Assembly (NCBI GenBank): GCA_027575765.1
Contig: JANBPT010000083.1
Span: 1 to 64,000, forward strand
Reading direction: 5' to 3'
Source: Tieghemiomyces parasiticus
Lineage: Eukaryota; Kickxellomycota; Dimargaritomycetes; Dimargaritales; Dimargaritaceae
Length of the DNA stretch: 64,000 bases
In this document: positions 43,923-53,570 of the stretch, one piece after another
How the letters are laid out: each line of letters starts with the position of its first letter
Numbering within the stretch: position 1 is the first letter of the stretch
The notes under the pieces: generated by a model
Databases searched by the model: none
Seen by the model: the letters and a program-made list of their open reading frames with translations, nothing else
Told to the model about the DNA's origin: nothing
Program-made: the position numbers and the translations under genes

Positions 43923-45541
43923 GCTGACGCTGGGACTAGCGCAGATTCCGAACAGGCCTTAGCCGAAGGGTCCAATGTGCTGAACAAGGCGGGGGAGAGC
44001 GAAGTAGGACAGCTCCTGGGGCGGTGGTGCTGACGCGAAGGCTAAACAATAACAGGGGGCGATGGCTGACGGTTGCGGACACCGCACTAGAGCCGCAGTG
44101 AAGGGGAAGTAGGTGGTGGTAAAACTAGGCGAAGGCTAATTCAGAAGCGTCAAGTAAGAGATAAGACAATGAAGGTTGGCTCTGGCAAACCACGTTGTGA
44201 ACTAAAGTGGGCAGGCGACCGTACGAGTCAGAGGTATCTCCAGACGCAGGAGGGCACAGACGATAGCCTGTCTACGGCCAATTGGAGTGTACGGTAATGC
44301 AAATGCCAGGCCTGTGGAAGAAAAAAATGTCGGCTGTGGCGCCGCAGCAATCACCCGGGCGGGCGGAGTGGAGCCCCAAGCCGAATAAAGAGATGGTGGT
44401 GGTGGCCAATCGGCGGGGGGGGGGAAATATACCATGCGAGTCATCGTGAGGCGCTCCTCACCCCCCCTGCCCAGATTGATACGGCCCAGTTGGGTGTTTC
44501 CAATGGCCAAGTGAGCATGCGTGCTTTGAGATTTCCCCGAGGCAGTGAGGCTTCACCAGTTGCTAATACACACTCGCCCCCGCCAACGATCAAGACTCTG
44601 GCGTGTTCGGTGCGCTGAGCAGTAATGGCGGGCTCCATCGGCCAGGAGAAGGCATGGAACAACCAAGCCACGACTACAGGTCAACATGACAGCCAGGGGC
44701 ATCACAGTGAAGGAGCGATAGCTGGCTGTGCGGGTGACTAGAGGGGACTGAATGGCATCGGCCTCAGACAAAGCCGTACCCTAGCGGCCTATGGTATGTA
44801 GAAGCAGTGGCTAGCGAGCAGTCCCTCACTCTCTCTCTCAACCCTTAACAGCGCATTTCAACATGCCTAAAACTGAGTCCTTAAGCGGTGCTTATCTACA
44901 TACCCCGATGGCGAATTCATCTGTACCATTTCAGTACTTTATCCGCCCTAAACGCCCACCCCCTTCCGCCCCTTTTCGACGAAAAGCAATGTCCCTCCTG
45001 GATTTGCAGGGTGCAGCGCTCTGACGTATCTCGGAAGGCGAGCACTCACCCACTTCCCCGTCACAGGGGCGCGGCAGGATCGGAGTAGTATCTTCTTTAG
45101 AGATAGGAGAAGTCGAGTGTCCCAAGCGGCTGAAGGTCGGCCATCTCTAGTCGTGCGACTCCCGCGCTGGGGCGCAATGACGGCAACAAACGGCCGACGG
45201 TGACGATTTGTTGTCGTGGTAGGCTTCTGGCAGGCCTCCTCGGAGTGGCCTCCTATCCTTCATCGGGAACACCCTCTTGTTCTAGAAGCCATCGCCTGGG
45301 GCTATGTTGCTTGTTTAAATATCTCCATCCTCGCTAGACTTGACGCCCGCCATACCTATCCGCCTTCACTGGCCTCCGCCGCTTAGCCTCCCGCCTGGCA
45401 TCTAGTCGCGATATTTTTCTGGGCCTACCGTCCACTTAACCAACACCTCTCCCCTCGCCTAGCTTCACTCCCCACTCGACCCAACCACCGTCCCATTCCC
45501 GCAGGCCAGTGTAGCCCAGTTATCACAGACGTTCCACTACT
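43923..45541. promoter_or_regulatory. Divergent intergenic region, SNF2 / orphan gene
   Basis: About 1.6 kb with no recognisable gene. Short frames here lack coding character. Pyrimidine-rich sequence from about 45320 leads into the next gene's start. Confidence 0.5.
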
Positions 45542-46870
45542 ATGTCCAGCCACTCGCGGCACGGAGTGGGCCCGGCCTTCGGCTTCCCAATACCCCGGGC
45601 GTCCCCTGCTCCCCTGGCGGTTGACTTGACCGATGCCTACAGCCCTTCGTTTGCGTCGGCTCATACCTATACCACCATAATGTCCGCATCAATCGCTGAG
45701 CGGCTCTCGGGTCAGGCCAACCGTACCCCGCCCGAGCTATTGTTGCCCAGGCCATTCGATCCGGTTCAAGACAGGCCCGACTCGCCAACCAGACTCCTCT
45801 GTAACGATGTGACTTTACCCTCCAGCCCCTCATCGGCATACTTTACCCCCCACTTCTCTCCCGTTCACCTGGGCCGGCAGGGGTCCTCCCCCTTCCTCAC
45901 CGTTCTAGATAGGGAAGCGGTTCGTTACGGTGCCCCCATAACCTCACCTGTCGCAGATGTCGAGACCGTCGCCACCGAGCCCACTGCCGGCCCCACCCTC
46001 ACTACGGGACCCGATACGCTGTCGCAGACCACCTTTGAGCTGCCACTGAGCACTGACTCCAGCCTGAACTGCCTTGATTTTATGACCTCTAGTCAGCGTA
46101 AACCGTGGCTAGAGACACGGAAGGAGTCGGCTGAGGTAGCAGCAGGTTCATCGGAGCCGTCGTGGCTCAGTCCGCCCTCACTACGCAGTGAGTTTAGCTG
46201 CGCGTCACGCTGCAGCGGATGTCGTCGCCGTTCGTTCAGCCGCACCTGCCGTCCGTTTGGTCACCTCCGGCCCACAGCCAACTACCCGGTTTGGAAACTG
46301 GACCAGTTACGGGCCGAGATTCAGCTGCGAGCCTTGGCTACTGCAAAACCTACCACGCCCGGGCCAGTTCCTTCACTAGCTTCGACCTCAATTGCCCCAA
46401 CAACCCCGCCTAAACCGATGCCCGGATCTCCTGCATTAGGTGGCGGTCGTACCAGTCCTGGCGCACTAGCTGGATCAACCCGAGGGACGGATAGTTCTAC
46501 TGCGGCCTCATCTAATGACAGTGCAGGTGCGACAACCTATGAGCTGCGGGAAGAAGTACTTGCCCTTCGCAGGATAAATCGAAACCAGGCTGCCCGGATC
46601 GTGCAGCTCGAGGTCCAACTAGCGCGAACCACGGAACGGTTGGCGAGCCGCGGAATGGTGAATGTGGCGCGCCAAGGCCAGGCCCTCACGATCATGGCCG
46701 AGCGGACCCGCATCCTGGAGGGCCTGGTCATCAATTACCAGCGCTCATTGGCCCTAAACATCGATCTGGGGGTTGAGGTTAACAAGCCCATTAAGCCCTC
46801 ACCGAATTCGGGCCCAATGACCCCGGCGTTTCCCTTTCCTAAGGTCACTCCCGTGCGGAATAGTCAATAG
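45542..46870 (+). CDS. Hypothetical protein with C-terminal coiled coil
   Basis: 442 residues, no intron. I do not recognise it. The first ~250 residues are rich in Ser, Pro and Thr and probably disordered. A small Cys/Arg cluster (CASRCSGCRRRSFSRTCR, about residues 219-236) could bind a metal. Residues about 336-407 form a convincing coiled coil (ELREEVLALRRINRNQAARI, then VQLEVQLARTTERLA). A short Pro-rich tail follows (PNSGPMTPAFPFPK). The long uninterrupted frame, the GC-rich third positions and the pyrimidine-rich leader support a real gene. A scaffold or cytoskeletal role would be guesswork. The 304 bp between its stop and the next gene show nothing of note. Confidence 0.7.
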   Translation: MSSHSRHGVGPAFGFPIPRASPAPLAVDLTDAYSPSFASAHTYTTIMSASIAERLSGQANRTPPELLLPRPFDPVQDRPDSPTRLLCNDVTLPSSPSSAYFTPHFSPVHLGRQGSSPFLTVLDREAVRYGAPITSPVADVETVATEPTAGPTLTTGPDTLSQTTFELPLSTDSSLNCLDFMTSSQRKPWLETRKESAEVAAGSSEPSWLSPPSLRSEFSCASRCSGCRRRSFSRTCRPFGHLRPTANYPVWKLDQLRAEIQLRALATAKPTTPGPVPSLASTSIAPTTPPKPMPGSPALGGGRTSPGALAGSTRGTDSSTAASSNDSAGATTYELREEVLALRRINRNQAARIVQLEVQLARTTERLASRGMVNVARQGQALTIMAERTRILEGLVINYQRSLALNIDLGVEVNKPIKPSPNSGPMTPAFPFPKVTPVRNSQ

Positions 46871-47174
46871 CTCACTAGCATCTAATTCGAGCCCTGGCGC
46901 TGTCCCCTCCCTGACTATATGCGCTACCCTTCACCACTCGACTGGGATAACCAACCACCAAATACCTGCTCTGTACGCATACACCCTGATTCAATTAACC
47001 CCGCACGTGTACAATAGGCGCCTCTACTCTGACGTTAAATAGACTTGGACTCCCATACCCAGACCCCGTATCTTCTTCCCACTCCCTCCTGAACGATCCG
47101 GTCAGTCAATACTTTGACAGCCACTGTGTCTCGTATATTAAACTCACATTTACCAACTCTACTATACCTGTCAA

Positions 47175-48185
47175 ATGCCTCATCGGATTAGCCCATGCCG
47201 CGACGCGCCCCCTGCTAGCCACCACGGTACGAGGAGCTTATCCCACCGCCGAGTAGCCACCCTGATGGACACCTCCAGCCACCCGGTGCCCATGCAACCT
47301 GCGAGCATCACCGCACCAGTCCAGATTGCACAGTACACGCTCACACAGCACTGGCACTACCCTGCTGAACCCAGCCAAGGCGGTCACGTGGACACCTATT
47401 ATTTGGCCTACCGCAAGCTCTACGCCTTGAGCTACTACTATGCCGCTCGTTGGCTGTACAGTTACCTGAGTCCACGCGAACGTTGTGATGCCGGCCCCTT
47501 GGCCACAGCCAACTTCAACTTGGCCATCGACTACCCTGACATCCTCCGCCACGAGTTTGACGCCCACGGGTTCAGTGAGGTGGGAGTCTGCGCACTCCTT
47601 CCGTACCGCGCCCTCCTAATCCGTCGCTGGATCCTCATGGGCCTTGAAGTCGACCCGGACTGCAGGCGACCTTTTCCTGACGCTGAGACCACCGTATGGC
47701 GCGATGCAGTTTCTAAACAATATATTGACGAACTCGCTTACCAAGCCATCGGCCGTGCCAACGATGCCTGCAAAATCGTCATCTGGGCCGCTAAGGTTTA
47801 CATGCGCCGGAAACAAACGGACGGTAGTCCCGATCGGATCCCGACCCGCAGCCAGACTCGGCGTCTGGCTTCCCTGAGCATTGAAGGGGCCGGGTCGGGT
47901 GACTCGCAGACTCGGCAGTGGGCAAACCGGGTTACTCAGCTCAACAGCAAGATCCAGGTGCTGCAAGCATTGCGCGGCATAGACCGTCAGGCCTGGTCAT
48001 CGCAACCGTTGACTGGCGTTCGTAGCGTACCGTTGGCCACCGTGATGGATTGGTTGGGTATCCGGCTGATGGATCCTGCCACCACTTGTCTTGATCTCGA
48101 GTATACTCTGCAGCATGTCACTCAAGACTACGCGGACAAATACCAGTCGGTTTTTCAAGAGTGTCTATCTTTCGCTGACAATTAA
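47175..48185 (+). CDS. Hypothetical protein, orphan
   Basis: 336 residues, no intron. It is not recognised. An alternative start at 47265 (MDTSSHPVPM) would give 306 residues and removes a His/Arg-rich leader. The body is well-mixed and probably folded, with many aromatic residues (YYLAYRKLYALSYYYAARWL, about 75-94) and several helices, such as ATVMDWLGIRLMDPATTC near the end. There is no signal peptide, membrane segment or known motif. The leader upstream is CT-rich, like those of expressed genes here. It lies in the same direction as the preceding orphan, 304 bp away. Confidence 0.65.
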   Translation: MPHRISPCRDAPPASHHGTRSLSHRRVATLMDTSSHPVPMQPASITAPVQIAQYTLTQHWHYPAEPSQGGHVDTYYLAYRKLYALSYYYAARWLYSYLSPRERCDAGPLATANFNLAIDYPDILRHEFDAHGFSEVGVCALLPYRALLIRRWILMGLEVDPDCRRPFPDAETTVWRDAVSKQYIDELAYQAIGRANDACKIVIWAAKVYMRRKQTDGSPDRIPTRSQTRRLASLSIEGAGSGDSQTRQWANRVTQLNSKIQVLQALRGIDRQAWSSQPLTGVRSVPLATVMDWLGIRLMDPATTCLDLEYTLQHVTQDYADKYQSVFQECLSFADN

Positions 48186-49019
48186 TGACCGCAGGACGGT
48201 ACGTATTAAAACTTAATGGTGTAGTAAATTATGGTTATCGATTTCAACGGAACTCGGGGACGATACTTGCTACAACAATCGATACCGTGGTTCATACACC
48301 ATATTAGCTACATACGGAGAGGGTAAGTGGCTAGTGACTCAGTCTCATTATAACCAATGCCCTCTCGCATGAAATCATAGAAAACAATAACTAATTGCGG
48401 GGAAAACCTGAACATAACAGGTACTCTCTGCAGTACACCAAAAAATATCCAACGTTTAACGAGGACACCTCACTAATTAAACGTAATTCTAGGTCAATTA
48501 CTGTCACCCCTTTCATGATTGCTAATTTATGACCCATGGGTTGCCTGTTTTGGGATTTGCAAAATTGATTATTTCTTATCAAGAGAGCGGAATAAGCGAA
48601 ACATAGTTTGGTTATGCTAATTTAATGTTAGATAGTACCCCAAGCCAGGGTGGATAGATAACACTCCCCAAGCTCAGTAGTGCTGGAGCTTGGGCTGTAA
48701 ATAATAATTCTGGATCTCCAAGGGGTTGTGGCCCTGCTGGCTACTCCAAAGGTTGCCATTTTGCCTATTGGCCCTTCCAGGTATGAAACATAATAAATCG
48801 AAAAGTTGTAGAACAATAGGTTGCCTAGGTCATGGGACATTTAGACCATCAGCTGGTGGGAAATCTGCCGGTGGTGCATAATTGAAATGTTTCCATTCCC
48901 AAGGCCTCAGTCTTTTATCCTGATCCTTGTAGTCGACTCCATTTGGTATCATTGACCTTATGTAATAGAGTCGACCCTCAGGAATCTTCAGGAGGACAAA
49001 TAACTATCTGGGCTCCACG
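48186..49019. other. AT-rich intergenic stretch with inverted repeats
   Basis: No gene. It holds a perfect 9-bp inverted repeat (48667-48675 with 48686-48694; CCCAAGCTC and GAGCTTGGG, 10-base loop) and a perfect GTCGACTC/GAGTCGAC pair near 48933 and 48968. It may be transposon debris next to the solo LTR. Confidence 0.5.
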
Positions 49020-49023
49020 GATA

Positions 49024-49347
49024 TGTTGTGCGCGGCACCTAAAAACCTTTTATCAACTTCTTTATCAAGTTTCCATTTTTACGTTCGTTTATCAGGTTCG
49101 GACAACTCTTTAACTCTGATCCTATATCAGACTCGTCACCTTGTCAAAGGAACCATTACTATCTGTGATTCATTCTTGTTCGCTGATTAAGCTTTGCTTC
49201 CTGCTAATTATAAAAGGCGTGAACCGCGCCCTACAATAAAGGAAAAAAACACTTGTTTCACATTTTGATCTCAATTCGAATATTAAGTTTTTCCCTCTCT
49301 ATCTGGTTTACGATACACAAGAGGTTGAACTGCCATTGTTCACAACA
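49024..49347 (+). mobile_element. Solo LTR of a retrotransposon, family A copy 2
   Basis: 324 bp, TGTTG...CAACA, flanked by the perfect 4-bp duplication GATA (49020-49023 and 49348-49351). It shares with the copy at 11565 the TATAAAAGGCGTGAACC core, CCTACAATAAA, GTTTATCAGGTTCGGACAAC and the terminus TGCCATTGTTCACAACA, with scattered substitutions and small indels. The two copies differ enough to be old. It ends 10 bp upstream of the tRNA-Gly gene and has the same orientation. No internal retrotransposon sequence remains. Confidence 0.92.
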
Positions 49348-49357
49348 GATATAAGAG

Positions 49358-49428
49358 GCGCAGATGGTTTAGTGGTATAATTATCGCCTGCCACGCGATA
49401 GACCGGGGTTCGATTCCCCGTCTGCGCA
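49358..49428 (+). tRNA. tRNA-Gly (anticodon GCC), copy 2
   Basis: The 71-nt gene body is identical to the copy at 25828, including the fully paired acceptor stem GCGCAGA/TCTGCGC and anticodon GCC. The flanks differ. TTTTTT from 49432 is the polymerase III terminator. Confidence 0.96.
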
Positions 49429-49564
49429 CATTTTTTATTTTTAATCATCCAATACCTCTGTGGCGGCCACCGGTGGGTAGTTTTTTGCGCGACTAGTCTA
49501 CGACATCGCGTAATAGAAATAGAATACAGATCAAGAAGTGTCGATCTTTATTACCAGGGGAAGC

Positions 49565-50916
49565 TTAGTCCATACGCATCTCCTTGAAATGGGACGACTG
49601 GGAAATCATTTCAACCAGGCGGGGGAGGTCCGGGTGGCATAGAGTTTTGTTGAGCAGGTTTTCAAACTCGGGGCCGTCTAGTTGCATAACGTGGGCCCAC
49701 GCATTCTCGAGCGGAGTGGAGGGTGGCGGGAGCGATATGGCGGCCGTAGGGGTTATAATGGATGGCGGTGCATGGTTGTCGGTCATGGAAAGGGAGTTTG
49801 TCCGCTGTGAGAGGGCGACGGCCACGCCATCGTAGGAGCCGACCGGGTAGTGGGAGTCGGACCGATGGTGCAGGGGACTCGGGGTCGAGGGCATGACCAT
49901 CAGGGGGCAGGTCTGTGAGGCGGAACCGAAAGGGCTGGGGAAGGGCGAGCTAGATAACCCGGAGGAGGGTGTCGCGGATGGACCGCCGGCTAACGAGACC
50001 TGGGAGTGTGAAGGGATGCTGGGGACGGCGGAGGTTTGGACGACCCGGCGACACGGCATGTACCGCTGCAGCGCACGCTCGCACTGGGCGAGGTGCTCAG
50101 GGTCGAGGAATTGGACCCGGAACTGGCGTAGGGCCGGGTTGGGAGATGGTTTGGTCTCGGAGGGAGCGCCCTGCGAGAAGTAGAGGGTGTCGCCCGGGCC
50201 GCTGTCCACCTGCATACTTGTCGAAGAGCCGCTGTCGGCGGAAGCGGTTGCTGCTGCTGCCGTATCAGCAGAGTAGTACCGGAACGTCAAGGTCGTTCCT
50301 TTGGCCAGTGCTTTAAGGCGTGCGGCCTTCACCTGGCTATAGGTGAGCGCCAGTTGTTCCTGGCCATTGGTGTATAGATCGAATGGAAGAGGGGAGGCGG
50401 AAGGGCAGTCGACACCGCCGTTGGTGAGGATTTAGTAGGCTAGGTGTTTTGCACCGGAGAGCGACAGGTGGCGTAAAGGAGGCTGGCACTTGGCGGAGTG
50501 CCCGACCTATTGAGCACACTCTGTGACCTTCTGAAGGCTTTTATCCTCGCCTCTTGACGCGGACAGGGGATGGTCCGTTTACAGTCGTCACTCTACACGA
50601 TCAAGTAGCAGACAACCGGGTCCTCCACTCGTCACCACTATGCAGGTCAATGATCATGGACGTATTGTAGGTCGCCCGGCCGTTGCTACCGCCGCCACCC
50701 GCTTTATCACCCCCCTATATGACTTACATAGATATTCTGCCCGGAACCTCGGCCGGCATGTACGCGCAGGGTGGGGCCGAAGCTATCGACGGTAAGCTGG
50801 AACCCAGCGACAGGCGGCGTGATCCAGAGACATTGGGCGGAGGCAGCCGATGGAGAGCCACCGACGTAGGCGTACTCCCGCAGGTCAAACACGAAGGGGA
50901 GCTCCGAGTTGGCCAT
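49565..50916 (-). CDS. Rec114-like meiotic double-strand-break protein (partly resolved)
   Basis: Rec114 with Mei4 forms chromosome-axis condensates that activate Spo11. Exon 1 is clear: 50916-50728, 63 residues ending QNIY at donor GTAAGTC. The last exon ends at 49565 and opens somewhere around 50330-50430. It encodes QLALTYSQVKAARLKALAKG, then RQFRVQFLDPEHLAQC, resembling the Rec114 PH-fold strands. A Ser/Pro-rich disordered middle follows. The last helix, ENLLNKTLCHPDLPRLVEMI, resembles the Rec114 C-terminal helix (L-x-D/H-P-x-F/L-x-x-L/F-V-E) used for trimerisation with Mei4. The sequence between 50727 and about 50430 probably holds one more short exon that I could not fix. The assignment rests on motif resemblance only. 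Confidence 0.6.
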
Positions 50917-52049
50917 TATCGCCGCCAATGAAACGGGCCAGAGATAGAATATGAGGGGTAGCTACCAGTCCTAGATTGTGGTGTTACCAGGGGCGTCGGG
51001 CCCGGTAACGAGTCGCGGTGGTTTTTAGGGAAATAGAAGCCGGGTTCGATAATTACGGTGGAACAGCGAGATAGGGAAGGAATGGCGGCAGAAGACGGCC
51101 TGGCAAGGCGGCCGATACGGCCGAGGGTCGTCAACGGGTTAGCTCGCCCGGTGTCGATGCTCCGCATATATGGCTGTGGCGGGGTTGGGCGCCTAAATGC
51201 GCAACCCTGACCACCTTTGCTGGTGAGGCTGGCCTGGTCCTGCCCGCGTGGGTTGGCCATATATAGCTGTGTACGTTCGGGTGCAGTCTATGCGCCTCCC
51301 CCATTTTTACCCGAAATCTTCCGAAGACGCCCTGCGCCTCTGGAATCGGACTCAGGGAGAGGCGATTCACATTCCGTCCAGGCCCGGTGTCCTGAAGTTT
51401 TTGTGTCAGATATCTCGTGGTTATAGCTCAAGGGTCAGGGGGCTCCCGTAGCCACCCCCCACTCTTCCCCTGCCTAGGAATCCAATTGGGTCCAATGGGA
51501 TTGCGCCTAAAGCCCACGTTCACCTCCTCTGCTCCAAAGGGCGGCAGGTGGCTGCCCTTCTGGCCCAATGTGGGACGAACCTCTATGGCAGGCCTATCCT
51601 GCAGAGACGGGCTGTTAACCAGGCCTCGGCGTGGCCCTGGCCCTGGCCCTGGCAATTGCTGCCGTAATGTGTGAGCTTCGCAATCGCCGCAGCTACTGGT
51701 GCCGCCTACGGGACGACCTGGTCCCCAAGCCCTGACCCCAGTGCCGCCGAGTTTGCATCATTCCTGACCATCACGATTCTATCCCCTTCCTTCTCTGCCC
51801 CTTCCCGTCCTCACATCTTTTCATAAATAGCCACCGCCATGTCGAGTGTCGCACTTAAGGCACATTAAATAAGCCCATCCCCCTCTTCTTCCCCTCCGTC
51901 ATTGCTTACGCCGCCTGCTGTCCAGCTGCTGCTGCCTTCTGCGACCCACCTTCCCCGTTACCGCCGTCATCTTTCATCATCTCGGGAATAATAAAAGAGT
52001 GTACACTCCCCTTGCCCACTCACACATCAGAGCGAATCCGCGCGCCGCC
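50917..52049. promoter_or_regulatory. Divergent intergenic region, REC114-like / CsbD-like gene
   Basis: 1.1 kb without a gene. GGGAATAATAAAAGAG at about 51985-52000 is the nearest TATA-like element to the downstream gene. A GGCCCT-type repeat (51631-51652) is present. Confidence 0.5.
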
Positions 52050-53021
52050 ATGGCCCCTTCCCCCCCGCCACCCAATGGCCGGACATCGCTGACGTCATTT
52101 ACCGGTCCTGCGTTATCCAGCCGAGGTTCTGGTCGGATCTCTACCGCGGCCGGGAAGACCTCGGCGTATAAAGGCTCGCCACTTGCCCGCAACTGCAGCG
52201 ACATTAGTGTCCCTTCCTCCTTTGACGCCTCATTCTTTTCTGATTCTTCTCTCGACGAGCCCGAGTCCCCGCTCTCCCTCTCTTTCATAGAAAACTGCGA
52301 AGACTACCTTGCTACCGGCCCCATCATGCCCTCTGCCTCCAGCAGCAGCCACAGTGCCTCGGGGGGCTTCAAAGCCGCGGCACCTCCGCTCTCTCCAAAG
52401 CACGCCGCCGAGATGGCTGCCATCCAGTCTGACCTGCGCCGCTCACGACAGTCGCCTATTGGAATCCATACCTTTCCGGCCCCTGCCCCGCGGGCTCACC
52501 CCCGCCCTACCGCCTCCTCGGCCTCATCCTCCGCTGGCGCGCGGAAGCCCGTCCCACAGCCCCTTGCCGCGTCGCGTCAGAGCAAGCCTCTCCCGGACCT
52601 ACCCAACAGGACTACCGCCAAGACCAACGGCATCCGGACGAAGCCTACCTCGCCCGCCACCTCGCATTCCTCCCTGACGCCTTCGGACTCTTCGGCTGCA
52701 TCCTCTACCCCATCGGCCAACTCTACACCGCTCAAGCCCACCTTAGTCGAGCGCCTATTTGCGTCCAAGAAGACCGATGCCACCGGAATGAACACCATTG
52801 GCAGCACCTTCAACCCTGCGGACTCCTTCCACTTATCACACCCGGATAACCCGCAGCGCGTGGCTGGGTTTTCCGAAAAGGTAAAGGGCGCCATCATGCA
52901 AGGCTTTGGCCACCTGCTTGGCAAGTCCGAGTGGGAAGACAAGGGCACCCGTCAGAAGGCGATGGGCGAAGCAGAGATGCAGGCCGCCCGCGCCCTCAAT
53001 ACCCAGAAGCTGTTCACGTAG
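52050..53021 (+). CDS. Ser/Pro-rich protein with C-terminal CsbD-like module
   Basis: The frame is open upstream of 52050, but the first ATG is there, giving 323 residues. Residues 1-260 are rich in Ser, Pro, Ala and Thr and probably disordered. The tail is ordered. Residues about 274-314 (FSEKVKGAIMQGFGHLLGK, then GTRQKAMGEAEMQAARA) follow the pattern KG-x6-G-x3-G-x6-KG-x3-K-x2-G-x-AE of the CsbD-like family, small stress proteins that in fungi include a cruciform-DNA-binding protein. The same module occurs in the gene at 56672. I infer a stress-related role but cannot say more. It is intronless. Confidence 0.75.
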   Translation: MAPSPPPPNGRTSLTSFTGPALSSRGSGRISTAAGKTSAYKGSPLARNCSDISVPSSFDASFFSDSSLDEPESPLSLSFIENCEDYLATGPIMPSASSSSHSASGGFKAAAPPLSPKHAAEMAAIQSDLRRSRQSPIGIHTFPAPAPRAHPRPTASSASSSAGARKPVPQPLAASRQSKPLPDLPNRTTAKTNGIRTKPTSPATSHSSLTPSDSSAASSTPSANSTPLKPTLVERLFASKKTDATGMNTIGSTFNPADSFHLSHPDNPQRVAGFSEKVKGAIMQGFGHLLGKSEWEDKGTRQKAMGEAEMQAARALNTQKLFT

Positions 53022-53570
53022 AAAGTAGCCCATATATTCTACGAGATAAACCTCGGCCCTGTCGTCTACTTTACCGAACCTGCATTACTACCTAAACCTG
53101 CACTCTCATATATACCCTCTCCTATACGTCTCACGTCACGTTTTCCTTGTTATGATTTAAGCACCTGCCTGCTCGCACCAGCTGATTATGTCCACACTAT
53201 TACCCCCCCCTCGTCTCAGTACTGTATTCCTTACCGTATCCTAGATGCACCCACCCATGTATTTTTATGACCATGTACCTATGGCCTCCTCTGCTGTCTC
53301 AACCGCCCATTTGACAATTCAGGCAATTAAAACCCTTCATGACAACCGTTTTATAAAAGTTATCAAATGGACAGTGGCCTCAAAATCCTACACGTGAATA
53401 GTAGTCACGAAATTACTGACTTGCAGTGGCTAACTATAGTCCCACAGTCGGGAAGCTGACCTCACTGTCAACCGTTGATGGTGTTGGTACCAATTCTAGG
53501 AGAGGGGATCCCAACGTAAGGACATACTGCAGGCCTACCAACCTACGTTTGGAGACCATGGCCGCCTCCC
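53022..53570. other. Intergenic, convergent 3' region
   Basis: T/C-rich 3' sequence after the CsbD-like gene. CAATTAAAACCC near 53324 may be a poly(A) signal. No gene. Confidence 0.55.
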
